DNA of 49,123 bases from assembly GCA_945877315.1 (NCBI GenBank), contig CAMCRP010000020.1:1-49123 (forward strand), in the 5' to 3' direction. The position numbers and the translations under genes are program-made. This stretch comes from an uncultured Ruminococcus sp. (GTDB lineage: Bacteria > Bacillota > Clostridia > Oscillospirales > Ruminococcaceae). A model generated the notes under the pieces. That model was not told where the DNA came from and did no database searches. It saw only the letters and a program-made list of their open reading frames with translations. Shown here in pieces: positions 31,979-41,176 of the stretch; the stretch's first letter is position 1; each line of letters starts with the position of its first letter.

Positions 31979-32479
31979 GTGAAATATTTGAGAATTCTTG
32001 GTATTGACCCCGGCTATGCAATTGTGGGCTTTGGGGTGCTGGATTATGACGGATATAAGTTCCGTCCTGCGGCATTTGGAGCCATAACCACCGAAGCGGG
32101 AGTTAAGTTTGAGCTCCGTCTGAATGACATTTACACTGATATGTGCGAAATTCTCGATAAATACAAGCCTGAGTGCATGGCTATTGAAAAGCTGTTTTTC
32201 AACACCAATCAGAAAACGGGCATTGACGTGGCGCAGGCGAGAGGTGTTACGGTACTGTCGGCGGCGCAGAGGGGAATTCCTGTTTTCGAGTACACGCCAT
32301 TGCAGGTGAAGCAGTCGGTGGTCGGATATGGACGTGCGGAAAAGCCGCAGGTCATGGAGATGACAAGGCAGATACTAGGTCTTGCTTCTGTCCCGAAGCC
32401 CGATGATACCGCCGATGCGCTGGCTATTGCTATCTGTCACGGACATTCGTCGGCGAGCGTAAAATATAACATCAAATAA
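31979..32479 (+). CDS. ruvC: Holliday junction resolvase RuvC
   Basis: A 166-residue RNase H-fold endonuclease that cuts Holliday junctions at the end of recombination. The four acidic catalytic residues are in LGIDPGYAIVGFG (Asp), MAIEKLFF (Glu) and the C-terminal KPDDTADALAIAICH (two Asp). Length matches the family. The start is GTG at 31979 with GAGGG 6 nt upstream. It heads a run of plus-strand genes in which ruvA and ruvB follow but are separated by unrelated genes. Confidence 0.95.
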   Translation: MKYLRILGIDPGYAIVGFGVLDYDGYKFRPAAFGAITTEAGVKFELRLNDIYTDMCEILDKYKPECMAIEKLFFNTNQKTGIDVAQARGVTVLSAAQRGIPVFEYTPLQVKQSVVGYGRAEKPQVMEMTRQILGLASVPKPDDTADALAIAICHGHSSASVKYNIK

Positions 32480-32491
32480 GGACGTGTAAGA

Positions 32492-33097
32492 ATGAAGGAA
32501 CGCATTTCAAAGGTGCGGAAAATCGCAACGATTATTTTTATTGGCATAACTGTATTGGGTTGGGCAGGCACTTATGTTTTAGCTTTCATTTGCGGTCCGA
32601 TAATTACGTCGGAACAGTACGGCGAAATTATGAATACATTTGCATTGATATATTGTCCCATGGCATTCGTTTATCTGCTTCTGATGCTGTGCGGCAAGAT
32701 GTTTGAAGCATTGTATCAGGCTTTTGGAGATCGGCTGATCCTGGGGAATAAAAAGAGTGCCACAGCATTTTTGATATCTGCCGAAAAGGAAGCTGACGGT
32801 GCGACGGTCATTACGGCGGAGTTTACAGATAAAACAGATGGTTCCCGAAAAACAGCGGAGTTCAGGACATTTGATATGTTTGTCATATCCGAGTTTACAA
32901 CAAAAGGCAGCTGTTATATTACATATGATCTCGATGATTTCGGAAATGTCAAATCAGTAGCAGCGCACAGGGGAAGAGAAAAAGGGATTCCATTTGTCGG
33001 AATTGCTTTTGCTATTTTGTTTTTTATAGCTCTTATATTTTGCATTTGGTTATTTAAAATATTTTATTTACAAGTGATAGTGGAGTGGTTGAAATGA
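32492..33097 (+). CDS. Three-helix membrane protein of unknown function between ruvC and ruvA
   Basis: A 201-residue protein with membrane helices at about 12-34, 48-68 and 168-195 and a soluble domain of about 95 residues between the second and third (TAFLISAEKEADGATVITAE and later AEFRTFDMFVISEF). That loop looks like a small beta-rich domain. No known family is recognised. It is 13 nt after ruvC, has an AAGGA site and its stop overlaps the ruvA start (ATGA), so it belongs to the transcript. It is richer in A+T than ruvC and ruvA, which suggests later insertion. Confidence 0.65.
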   Translation: MKERISKVRKIATIIFIGITVLGWAGTYVLAFICGPIITSEQYGEIMNTFALIYCPMAFVYLLLMLCGKMFEALYQAFGDRLILGNKKSATAFLISAEKEADGATVITAEFTDKTDGSRKTAEFRTFDMFVISEFTTKGSCYITYDLDDFGNVKSVAAHRGREKGIPFVGIAFAILFFIALIFCIWLFKIFYLQVIVEWLK

Positions 33098-33702
33098 TAT
33101 ATAGTGTAAAAGGCGAGGTAGTTCATACCGAACCAAATCTTGCGGTAATAGAATGCGGCGGTGTGGGATATGCCTGCCGAACAACATTTACAACATTGTC
33201 AAAGCTGAAGGGCATAGGCTCTCAGGCAAAGCTTTATACATATCTGAACGTTACTCAGGACGGCATTGACCTGTTCGGCTTTTACGAGCAGCAGGAACTG
33301 CGGTGCTTTCAGATGCTTCTGTCCGTATCGGGAGTGGGACCCAAGGCTGCGCTGTCCATCTTATCGGACATATCTCCCGAGAAATTCGCATTAACTGTTG
33401 CAACGGGTGATTTCAAGACTATTACCAAATCAAAGGGTATCGGCACAAAAACCGCTCAGAGGATTGTTCTGGAGCTGAAAGACAAGATCGCAAAGGAACA
33501 GCTTTCAGCACCTTCCTCGGTGGACTTCTCCGCTGTTACGGAAGCTGTTGCAAATACCAACACGGGAGAAGCTATTGCGGCTCTGGTCGTTCTGGGATAT
33601 ACTCAGGCGGAGGCTGCAACGGTGGTGTCGAGTCTGGACGCTTCTCTGTCTACCGAGGAGCTTATCAAGCAGTCGCTGAAAAAAATCGGAATGAGGCTTT
33701 GA
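33094..33702 (+). CDS. ruvA: Holliday junction branch-migration protein RuvA
   Basis: A 202-residue protein that binds the four-way junction and guides the RuvB motors. It shows the N-terminal OB fold (MIYSVKGEVV to about 65), tandem helix-hairpin-helix motifs (LLSVSGVGPKAALSILS and TKSKGIGTKTAQRIVLELK, about 70-130) and the small C-terminal RuvB-contact domain (EAIAALVVLGYTQAEA). I chose ATG 33094, because GGAG ends 8 nt before it. A GTG at 33085 overlaps that site. The start overlaps the stop of the preceding membrane-protein gene. Confidence 0.95.
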   Translation: MIYSVKGEVVHTEPNLAVIECGGVGYACRTTFTTLSKLKGIGSQAKLYTYLNVTQDGIDLFGFYEQQELRCFQMLLSVSGVGPKAALSILSDISPEKFALTVATGDFKTITKSKGIGTKTAQRIVLELKDKIAKEQLSAPSSVDFSAVTEAVANTNTGEAIAALVVLGYTQAEAATVVSSLDASLSTEELIKQSLKKIGMRL

Positions 33703-33715
33703 GAGGGGGAGCGTT

Positions 33716-34921
33716 ATGCTGGTCTATCCTAATTACGATAAATGTTTGCTTAACGTTATTTCCTCCATAAGACGGTATTATTCCACACCCATCGAATACA
33801 AGACACTGCCCGTTCTCGACAAGGAGCTTGACAGGGGTTACAAAAATATTGTCCTTATTGTAATGGACGGTATGGGGGCTTCTGTTATCGAAAAAAATCT
33901 CGGAAGAGGGGATTTTCTGCGGAAGAATATTTCCCAGAAGATAACGACTGTCTACCCCGGCACCACCGCTGCGGCTATGACGTCCATTTACACGGGCGTA
34001 TCTCCCAACGAACACGGCTGGCTGGGCCGGTCGCTATTTTTTAAGGAATTCTGCCGCTGTATCGACGTGCTGACAAATAATGACAGCTTCACAAAGCAGC
34101 CTATGACACAGCCTAATATCGGCAGTTTTGTTATGCCCTACGAAACCATTTTCAAGGATATTGCCGTGTCACGGAAGATAGCGGTTCAGCCCTTTGCCAT
34201 ACAGCCTGCGGGTGTGAATTTCCCCGATACGGGTGTTATTCGCAAGAGGGCGGACAGCTTTGGGGCAATGTGCAGTCTTATCAAAAAGATATGTGCTACC
34301 GAGCAGAACACTCTTACTCTGGCATATTGGACCGATCCCGATGAGATAATGCACAAAACGGGCTGTACATCTGCCGAAACAAAGGCGGCAATGCTTGAAT
34401 TCAACGAGGGCTTGCAGCAGCTGGCAGAGTCGCTGACAGATACGCTGCTTATAATTACCGCCGACCATGGAATGATCGACATTGAGGAAGAGGTTTTCAT
34501 CAATTCCATTCCCGAAATAGACAGCTGCTTATCCATGCCGCCTTCCATTGAGGGCAGAGCGGCGGCGTTCTTTGTAAAAAATGAGCTTATGGACGAATTT
34601 CGCTGGCAGTTTAACAAGGCTCTCGGCAAGGACTTTAAGCTGATGACCTCTGGGGAGCTTCTTGATAAGCAGATTCTGGGCGGGGGACGAACACATCGAA
34701 AGACTTACGATTTCCTTGGGGATTTCGTTGCCTGCGGTATCGGAAAAAAAGTCATCAGTTACAGAACGCTCAATTCCAAGCCGAAGCCCAAACACCTTGC
34801 TTCTCATGCAGGTCTTACCGATGATGAAATGACAGTTCCGCTCATAATCGTTCCTACGGAAATTACCGAAGCGACTGCGGCACAGGAAAGCTATCTTGAA
34901 ATGATGTACGGAAACATATAA
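33716..34921 (+). CDS. Type I phosphodiesterase / nucleotide pyrophosphatase-like alkaline phosphatase family protein
   Basis: A 401-residue metal-dependent hydrolase of the alkaline phosphatase superfamily. Motifs: LIVMDGMGASV (first metal Asp, about 46-56), TTVYPGTTAAAMTSIYTG (about 77-94) containing the likely Thr nucleophile, ITADHGMID (about 245-253, metal Asp/His) and KHLASHAGLT near the C-terminus (last metal His). Possible substrates are nucleotide or phosphodiester compounds; the sequence does not decide. No signal peptide is visible, so it probably acts in the cytoplasm. It has an AGGGGGAG site 13 nt after ruvA and is followed by ruvB. Confidence 0.83.
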   Translation: MLVYPNYDKCLLNVISSIRRYYSTPIEYKTLPVLDKELDRGYKNIVLIVMDGMGASVIEKNLGRGDFLRKNISQKITTVYPGTTAAAMTSIYTGVSPNEHGWLGRSLFFKEFCRCIDVLTNNDSFTKQPMTQPNIGSFVMPYETIFKDIAVSRKIAVQPFAIQPAGVNFPDTGVIRKRADSFGAMCSLIKKICATEQNTLTLAYWTDPDEIMHKTGCTSAETKAAMLEFNEGLQQLAESLTDTLLIITADHGMIDIEEEVFINSIPEIDSCLSMPPSIEGRAAAFFVKNELMDEFRWQFNKALGKDFKLMTSGELLDKQILGGGRTHRKTYDFLGDFVACGIGKKVISYRTLNSKPKPKHLASHAGLTDDEMTVPLIIVPTEITEATAAQESYLEMMYGNI

Positions 34922-34937
34922 TTGAGGATTGAAACAA

Positions 34938-36005
34938 ATGCTTGAAACTAATGAAATAGAATTTGAAGAAGCAGTTGGCAGAATGGTTTCTCCGCAGGCA
35001 GCCCCCGAGGAAAACGATCTGGATTTTTCTCTGCGTCCCAAGACACTTGCCGAGTATATCGGGCAGGATAAGGTCAAGGAGAATATGTCCATTTTCATCA
35101 AGGCGGCAAAGGGCAGGGGCGAACCTCTCGACCACGTTCTGCTTTACGGCCCTCCGGGACTTGGAAAAACAACGCTTTCTGCCATTATTGCTCACGAAAT
35201 GGGCGTTAATATCAGAATAACATCGGGTCCCGCTATCGAAAAGCCGGGAGATCTGGCGGCGCTGCTGACAAATCTTGCGGAAAATGATGTTCTTTTCATC
35301 GACGAGATACACAGGCTGTCCCGTTCCATTGAGGAGGTGCTTTATCCCGCAATGGAGGACTATGTGCTGGATATTATCGTGGGAAAAGGTCCGTCGGCAC
35401 GGTCTTTGCGGATAGATATCCCGAAGTTCACCCTTATCGGGGCGACTACAAGAGCGGGTCAGCTGACTGCGCCTTTGAGAGATCGTTTCGGCGTTATCCA
35501 AAGGCTGGAGCTTTATACGCACGAACAGTTATGTGACATTATAATGCGTTCGGCGGTCATTCTCGGCATTGCCTGTGACAAAAGCGGTGCAATGGAGCTT
35601 GCAAAGCGTTCAAGAGGAACTCCCCGTATCGCCAACAGGCTGCTTCGCCGTGTAAGAGATTTTGCCGAGGTAATGGGCAACGGAAAGGTCACTCAGGAGA
35701 TAGCTTCTATTGCCCTTGACCGTCTGGAGATCGACCCTCTCGGTCTTGACAGCCTTGACAAGAGAATGCTTGAAATGATGATAAAGGGCTACGGCGGAGG
35801 TCCCGTGGGACTTGAAACGCTGGCTTCGGCTATCGGCGAGGAGTCGGTCACTCTGGAGGACGTCTGCGAGCCGTATCTTATGCAGCTGGGATTTATCGCA
35901 AGAACCCCGAGGGGACGCTGTGCTACTGCACTTGCCTACGCACATCTCGGATATGAATACAAGGGCGGCAGCGGCGATGACGGACAGATGTCATTTCTCA
36001 AATAA
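34938..36005 (+). CDS. ruvB: Holliday junction branch-migration ATPase RuvB
   Basis: A 355-residue AAA+ motor that forms hexamers on DNA beside RuvA and pulls the arms of the junction. Walker A is GPPGLGKTT (71-79), Walker B FIDEIHRL, sensor 1 and arginine finger are [18 protein letters not shown], and the C-terminal winged helix contains [18 protein letters not shown] 34938 has GAGG 10 nt before it. A TTG at 34929 lies too close to that site. glmM follows after 32 nt. Confidence 0.96.
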   Translation: MLETNEIEFEEAVGRMVSPQAAPEENDLDFSLRPKTLAEYIGQDKVKENMSIFIKAAKGRGEPLDHVLLYGPPGLGKTTLSAIIAHEMGVNIRITSGPAIEKPGDLAALLTNLAENDVLFIDEIHRLSRSIEEVLYPAMEDYVLDIIVGKGPSARSLRIDIPKFTLIGATTRAGQLTAPLRDRFGVIQRLELYTHEQLCDIIMRSAVILGIACDKSGAMELAKRSRGTPRIANRLLRRVRDFAEVMGNGKVTQEIASIALDRLEIDPLGLDSLDKRMLEMMIKGYGGGPVGLETLASAIGEESVTLEDVCEPYLMQLGFIARTPRGRCATALAYAHLGYEYKGGSGDDGQMSFLK

Positions 36006-36037
36006 CAATTAACATATATAAAGGAGATTTTTCTAAA

Positions 36038-37393
36038 ATGGGCAGATTATTCGGAACAGACGGTGCAAGAGGAGTTGCCATTACAGAACTTACCTGCGAA
36101 ACAGCTATGCAGATAGGCAGAGCGGCGGCGATCGTTCTGGCAAAGAAAACAAAGCATAAGCCTAAGATAATTATTGGAAAGGACACAAGAATTTCCTCGG
36201 ATATACTTGAATCTGCACTTGTGGCGGGCATTTGCTCCATCGGTGCGGACGCTGTAATTTTGGGCGTTGTCCCGACACCTGCGGTAGCGTTCCTCGTTGA
36301 AAAATACGAAGCCGATGCGGGCGTTATGATATCCGCTTCTCATAACAGCGTTGAGTTTAACGGCATTAAGCTTTTTGACGGCACGGGATATAAGCTTTCG
36401 GACGAAGTTGAGGAGGAAATAGAAGCACTTATCCTTGATAATCCCGAAAAGATCACCCTTGCAAGCGGCTGCGATGTGGGACGCATTTCCTACGCAAAGG
36501 ACGCTGCTTGGGACTATATCCGTCACATCATCAAGACCATTGACGGCGACCTTTCGGGAATAAAGGTGGCTATCGACTGCGCAAACGGTTCAGCTTCCGT
36601 TACCGCAGAGCGCATTTTCAAGGGGCTGGGCGCAAATGTTATGCTTATCCACGCAGAGCCTGACGGTACGAATATCAACGAGAAGTGCGGTTCGACCTAT
36701 CTTACGGCTATTTCGGAATTTGTCCGTTCAAACAAGTGTCATTTGGGTGTTGCATTTGACGGAGATGCGGACAGATGTCTTGCCGTTGACGAAAACGGAG
36801 AGATAATTGACGGCGACAAGCTTATTGCCATTTTCGCAAAGCATATGCGGGACAACGGCACTCTTAACCGCAACACTGCCGTTGTTACGGTAATGACAAA
36901 TCTCGGCTTTACCAACTTTGCAAAGGCAAACGGCATCAATATGCTGACAACAAAGGTGGGCGACAGGTACATTCTGGAGCAGATGCTTCTGAATGATTAT
37001 TCGCTGGGCGGCGAACAGTCGGGGCATATTATTTTCCGTGAATTTGCAAAGACAGGTGACGGACAGCTTACTGCCGTTCAGCTGATGAATATCCTCAAGC
37101 TGTCGGAAGGCGCAATGTCCACATTAGCGGGAATTATGGAGCGTTATCCTCAGGTAATGATAAATGTGAAGATAGCTTCAAAGTGGAAGGAAAACTGGAA
37201 GAATGTTGATGAGATAGAGCAGATAATCGACCTTTATCAGAAAAAGCTGGGTTCTACGGGACGTATCCTTGTAAGAGAAAGCGGAACGGAGCCTCTTGTA
37301 AGAGTAATGGTTGAGGGCAAGCGTTTTGACCTTATCAACGATGTTGCCGTTAAAATAGCCGATAAGATTAAGGAATGTTGTCCTGCGGAATAA
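36038..37393 (+). CDS. glmM: Phosphoglucosamine mutase
   Basis: The 451-residue enzyme interconverts glucosamine 6-phosphate and 1-phosphate on the way to UDP-GlcNAc and peptidoglycan. The phosphoserine is Ser101 in ISASHNSVEFNGIK, the Mg site is FDGDADR (about 245), the sugar loop is GGEQSGHI (about 325) and the phosphate loop is RESGTEPLVRVM near the C-terminus. Start and length are those of the family. AAAGGAG precedes the ATG. Nothing clearly ends transcription here, although the 100 bp that follow contain a weak stem (TAACAT/ATGTTA, 37439-37462). Confidence 0.96.
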   Translation: MGRLFGTDGARGVAITELTCETAMQIGRAAAIVLAKKTKHKPKIIIGKDTRISSDILESALVAGICSIGADAVILGVVPTPAVAFLVEKYEADAGVMISASHNSVEFNGIKLFDGTGYKLSDEVEEEIEALILDNPEKITLASGCDVGRISYAKDAAWDYIRHIIKTIDGDLSGIKVAIDCANGSASVTAERIFKGLGANVMLIHAEPDGTNINEKCGSTYLTAISEFVRSNKCHLGVAFDGDADRCLAVDENGEIIDGDKLIAIFAKHMRDNGTLNRNTAVVTVMTNLGFTNFAKANGINMLTTKVGDRYILEQMLLNDYSLGGEQSGHIIFREFAKTGDGQLTAVQLMNILKLSEGAMSTLAGIMERYPQVMINVKIASKWKENWKNVDEIEQIIDLYQKKLGSTGRILVRESGTEPLVRVMVEGKRFDLINDVAVKIADKIKECCPAE

Positions 37394-37399
37394 GATGCC

Positions 37400-37428
37400 T
37401 TGGTATGTATCTTCGCCGAACATATATA
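37400..37428 (+). promoter_or_regulatory. Possible promoter of the methyltransferase-ecf run
   Basis: TTGGTA (37400-37405), 17 bp and TATATA (37423-37428). Both hexamers are imperfect (4 of 6). The long gap before the next ATG makes an internal promoter reasonable. Confidence 0.35.
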
Positions 37429-37495
37429 AATAGTTTTATAACATCAATGCTGTTTTATGTTAGATTTTAAAATAAACCGAAAAGGATGCTAAACA

Positions 37496-38383
37496 ATGAG
37501 AATTGCCGACAGATGGCAGGATTACAGGCTTGTGGACTGTACCTGCTCGGAAAAGCTGGAGGTTTGGGGGGATATTTCCCTTATCCGTCCCGACCCGCAG
37601 ATAATATGGAAAACTCCCGAAAGATCGCCCCTGTGGAAAACCGCTCACGCCCGCTATATGCGTTCGTCAAGCGGCGGCGGTTCGTGGGATTATCGAAGAA
37701 AAATTCCCGAGGCTTGGCAGATACACTATGATAATCTGGTGTTCAATATCCGTCCCACAGGCTTTAAGCACACGGGACTGTTCCCCGAACAGGCGGTAAA
37801 CTGGGACTTAATGAGCGGTATTATCCGAAATGCGGGCAGAGAGGTAAATGTGCTGAATCTGTTTGCATATACGGGCGGTGCCACGCTTGCTTGTGCGGAG
37901 GCGGGAGCTTCCGTTTGCCACGTTGACGCTTCAAAGGGAATGGTTCAGTGGGCAAGGGACAACGCCGCTTCTTCGGGACTGTCCGACCGTCCCGTTCGTT
38001 GGATAGTGGACGATTGCGAGAAGTTTGTCCGCAGAGAGATAAAGCGGGGCAGACGGTATGATGCCGTTATTATGGACCCGCCCTCCTACGGCAGAGGACC
38101 AAATCAGGAGGTCTGGAAGCTGGAGGATTGCATTTACGATTTGGTGGAGCTTTGTTCGGGAGTTCTTTCGGACGACCCGCTCTTTTTCCTGTTAAACAGC
38201 TATACAACGGGACTTTCGCCGTCTGTTATGGCGTACATTCTGGGAACGGCTGTTGGCGGAAAATTCGGGGGACGTGTTTCGGCAGATGAAATCGGTCTGC
38301 CTGTTGAGGAAAGCGGATTTGTTTTGCCCTGCGGTTCAACTGCGGTTTGGCTGTCCGACAAGCTGAAAGACGTAAATATCTGA
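37496..38383 (+). CDS. Class I SAM-dependent methyltransferase (RlmI/RlmK-like)
   Basis: A 295-residue methyltransferase resembling the catalytic half of 23S rRNA cytosine/guanine methylases. The SAM loop is [20 protein letters not shown] (about 118-137) with the acidic residue in HVDASKGMV. The catalytic motif is [10 protein letters not shown] (about 192-201). The [17 protein letters not shown] segment, with an RPxG/TGLFPEQ-like pattern, is common to these enzymes. No N-terminal PUA domain is present, unlike full-length RlmI. The target is probably RNA, but this is inferred. AAGGA lies 9 nt before the ATG. It is followed closely by the ecf genes. Confidence 0.82.
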   Translation: MRIADRWQDYRLVDCTCSEKLEVWGDISLIRPDPQIIWKTPERSPLWKTAHARYMRSSSGGGSWDYRRKIPEAWQIHYDNLVFNIRPTGFKHTGLFPEQAVNWDLMSGIIRNAGREVNVLNLFAYTGGATLACAEAGASVCHVDASKGMVQWARDNAASSGLSDRPVRWIVDDCEKFVRREIKRGRRYDAVIMDPPSYGRGPNQEVWKLEDCIYDLVELCSGVLSDDPLFFLLNSYTTGLSPSVMAYILGTAVGGKFGGRVSADEIGLPVEESGFVLPCGSTAVWLSDKLKDVNI

Positions 38384-38402
38384 TATGAGAGGAAATGATA
38401 AA

Positions 38403-39278
38403 ATGTCCGAATCCTTAATTTCCGCTGAGGGTGTTCGCTTCACATATGCTTCGGAAAATGACGAGAGTGAGCCTGTCAGGTATGTTCTGGACGGTGTTGA
38501 CCTTGACGTTAAAAAGGGCGAATTTCTCGCTGTTCTTGGGCATAACGGTTCGGGAAAATCCACCATTGCAAAGCATTTCAATGCGATCTTGCTGCCCGAT
38601 GAGGGAAGTGTTTCCGTTGACGGAATAAACACGGCAAATTCCGCAAGGCTGTATGATATTCGTCAAAAGGTGGGAATGGTTTTTCAAAATCCCGACAATC
38701 AGATAGTTGCTACTATTGTTGAGGAGGACGTGGCTTTTGCTCTGGAAAATACAGGCGTTCCCCCCGAGGAAATGCGCAAGCGTGTGGACGATGCGCTGAA
38801 GGCTGTGGGAATGTACGAGTATAAGGATCATTCGCCTTCACAGCTTTCGGGAGGACAGAAGCAGAGAGTCGCTATTGCGGGAATAATTGCAATGTGCCCC
38901 GAATGTATCGTCCTTGACGAACCGACTGCAATGCTTGACCCAAAGGGCAGACGTGAGGTAATGTCCACCATAAAGCGGCTGAACAGGGAGCAGGGTGTTA
39001 CCATCGTGCTTATTACCCATTATATGGACGAGGCGGCACAGGCGGACAGAATTGTCGTTATGGACGGGGGAAAGGTTATCCTCAACGATGTTCCGTCGGA
39101 GGTGTTTTCCCATACGTCGGAGATGAAATCGGTGGGGCTTGATGTTCCTCAGGTAACAGACCTTATGTATGAATTGCAGCTTGACGGAATATCTCCCGAT
39201 TTGGCTGACACGCATATCATCACCGAGGACGAATGTACGGACGCTCTTGTTAAAATGCTGGGTTCACCGAAAAAATAA
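38403..39278 (+). CDS. ecfA1: ECF transporter ATPase EcfA1
   Basis: A 291-residue ATPase of the shared energy-coupling factor module that drives several vitamin or metal S components. It has GHNGSGKST (Walker A), the Q-loop FQNPDNQIV, signature LSGGQKQR and [15 protein letters not shown] (Walker B), plus the C-terminal extension used for EcfA dimer contact. ATG 38403 was chosen since GAGAGG lies 10 nt before it. The ATG at 38385 has no site. Unusually, ecfA2 does not follow directly: a membrane-protein gene lies between. Confidence 0.94.
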   Translation: MSESLISAEGVRFTYASENDESEPVRYVLDGVDLDVKKGEFLAVLGHNGSGKSTIAKHFNAILLPDEGSVSVDGINTANSARLYDIRQKVGMVFQNPDNQIVATIVEEDVAFALENTGVPPEEMRKRVDDALKAVGMYEYKDHSPSQLSGGQKQRVAIAGIIAMCPECIVLDEPTAMLDPKGRREVMSTIKRLNREQGVTIVLITHYMDEAAQADRIVVMDGGKVILNDVPSEVFSHTSEMKSVGLDVPQVTDLMYELQLDGISPDLADTHIITEDECTDALVKMLGSPKK

Positions 39279-39296
39279 TTTGATGGGGGTATAAAT

Positions 39297-40142
39297 ATGG
39301 TTTTGTCAATAGCTTTTGCGTTAGTTTATATAGTATTGGTTTCCATTTTCCCGAAAAAAGGACAGAAAACTATGCCAATGGCGGTCAGGGCAGCATTTAT
39401 GCTTGGTTTTCCCATTCTTGCGGTTCTGACCATAGTTCAGGAAAAGCTTATAGAGCCGAAGTACCATGGCTTGCTTACCGATGATACTGTGTCAACCTTT
39501 GAGGATTTTATGGCAGCTATTTCACCTATGACAGATTTCATTCTGCCTATTCTTATTGCTTTTGCGGGGGCAATTGCAGTGGCTATCGGTGTGTTTAGGG
39601 TGCTGAGATGTCCTCTTTCCGAGGAGCCGTCCGATTTTACGGCAGGCTTTGGCGGCTCACTGGCTTCTGAATATCAGAAGGACTGTGCAAGTGCTATTTC
39701 GGGCTGGGGTATTGTATTGGGAATAAGCTCCCTGCTGATGGGCGTAGGCTTTTTGTTCAACTGCGTTGCGCTTCTTTCTTTTTTAGATGACGGCATTGAG
39801 TTGGCATTAACGGTAGGCTTTGTATTTTGGTTTGCAATTTTGTTATCGTTTGTAATTCCTTTTGCATTTCTTTTCGCCATCCCTTTTGGATTTATGGCGC
39901 TTGTACAGGCTGCGTTTACTTTTGTTACCGAATGTTATTCTCAGTTAATGGGAATGATGCTCTTCGGCTTCGGCTTTGGTCTGACATACACGGTAACTGC
40001 GGTCATTTCCATATGCGCATCTGTCAGAATGAAAAAATCGGGCAGCATTACAACGGGCAAAACTATCCTTTACATAATAGGCTCACTTGTTCCGATAGTG
40101 AACGTTTTTGTTCTCGGAAATATAAGAAAGACAGTTCGCTGA
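39297..40142 (+). CDS. Polytopic membrane protein of unknown function between ecfA1 and ecfA2
   Basis: A 281-residue hydrophobic protein with about seven predicted helices (about 1-20, 30-48, 75-100, 135-160, 165-190, 195-220, 225-245, with a further one near 255-272). A short soluble loop at about 103-130 contains CPLSEEPSDF. No substrate-binding or catalytic motif is seen, and it does not resemble EcfT or a known S component such as RibU, ThiT or BioY, although an unrecognised one cannot be excluded. GGGGG lies 8 nt before the ATG. Confidence 0.6.
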   Translation: MVLSIAFALVYIVLVSIFPKKGQKTMPMAVRAAFMLGFPILAVLTIVQEKLIEPKYHGLLTDDTVSTFEDFMAAISPMTDFILPILIAFAGAIAVAIGVFRVLRCPLSEEPSDFTAGFGGSLASEYQKDCASAISGWGIVLGISSLLMGVGFLFNCVALLSFLDDGIELALTVGFVFWFAILLSFVIPFAFLFAIPFGFMALVQAAFTFVTECYSQLMGMMLFGFGFGLTYTVTAVISICASVRMKKSGSITTGKTILYIIGSLVPIVNVFVLGNIRKTVR

Positions 40143-40172
40143 GCCGTTTCATATCACGGAAAACGTTATCCC

Positions 40173-40261
40173 AAGGGGCGACCCCTTTGTCATTTCGTAT
40201 TACAGAAAGTGAAATGAATAAGGTTTGCCGCTCGGTACCGTAAAAACTTGATTTTCGGTAC
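40173..40261 (+). other. Two palindromes in the 164-bp gap before ecfA2
   Basis: AAGGGG and CCCCTT surround CGA at 40173-40187. GTACCG (40235-40240) and CGGTAC (40256-40261) enclose an A-rich and T-rich loop that can extend the stem; TTTT follows at once. The second may be a weak terminator or RNA stabiliser. No reading frame of note is present in 40143-40306. Confidence 0.45.
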
Positions 40262-40306
40262 TTTTGAAATGGGAAATGTATTTCATTTGAAAGGAAAGGT
40301 CTTTTA

Positions 40307-41176
40307 ATGGCAATTATCAAAACGGAAAACCTGACCTACACTTACAGTCAGGGAACTCCATTTGAAAAAACAGCGGTGGACAATGTTCAGCTGGAAATTG
40401 AGGGAGGAGAGCTTATTGGCATTATCGGTCATACAGGCTCGGGAAAATCCACGCTTATCCAGCATTTCAACGGTCTAATTCGCCCCACATCGGGTAAAAT
40501 TTACATTGACGGACAGGATATCTGGGACAAATCGGTGAAGATACGGGATATTCGTTTCAAGGTCGGTCTTGTGTTTCAATATCCCGAATATCAGATATTT
40601 GAGGAAACTGTTTACAAGGATATTTCCTTCGGTCCGAAAAATATGGGACTTACGGAGGAGAAAACGGACAAGCGTGTTCGTGAAACAGCAAAAATGCTTG
40701 AAATTCCCGAGGATATGCTGGAGCGTTCGCCCTTTGAGCTATCGGGCGGACAGAAAAGGCGTGTTGCAATTGCGGGAGTTATGGCAATGGAACCGAAGGT
40801 GCTTATCCTTGACGAGCCCACCGCCGGACTTGACCCAAAGGGCAGGGACAAGGTGCTGGAGCTTATTGCAAGGTATCAGCGGGAGAAGAACACTACCGTT
40901 TTGCTGGTTTCCCACAGTATGGAGGACGTTGCAAGGTTTGCGTCAAAGATACTTGTAATGAACAAGGGAAAGCTTTTCTGCTATGATGACACGGCGGCTG
41001 TTTTCAGACGTTCGGCGGAGATAGCCGAAATGGGACTTGCCGTGCCGCAGATAACCCGTGTTTTCGACAGACTGAGGGCTATGGGCTATGACCTGCCCCG
41101 TGATATTTACACGGTTGAACAGGCAAAGGCAGCTGTCCTCAAATATATGGGAAAGGACGGTATTGCAAATGCTTAA
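40307..41176 (+). CDS. ecfA2: ECF transporter ATPase EcfA2
   Basis: The 289-residue second ATPase of the ECF module. It shows GHTGSGKSTL (Walker A), FQYPEYQIFEETVYKDI (Q-loop region), LSGGQKRR (signature), VLILDEPTAGLDPKG (Walker B) and SHSMEDV (switch His). It pairs with EcfA1 and docks on EcfT. The ATG has AAAGG about 9 nt upstream, and its 3' end overlaps the ecfT start by 8 nt, so the proteins are made together. Confidence 0.95.
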   Translation: MAIIKTENLTYTYSQGTPFEKTAVDNVQLEIEGGELIGIIGHTGSGKSTLIQHFNGLIRPTSGKIYIDGQDIWDKSVKIRDIRFKVGLVFQYPEYQIFEETVYKDISFGPKNMGLTEEKTDKRVRETAKMLEIPEDMLERSPFELSGGQKRRVAIAGVMAMEPKVLILDEPTAGLDPKGRDKVLELIARYQREKNTTVLLVSHSMEDVARFASKILVMNKGKLFCYDDTAAVFRRSAEIAEMGLAVPQITRVFDRLRAMGYDLPRDIYTVEQAKAAVLKYMGKDGIANA

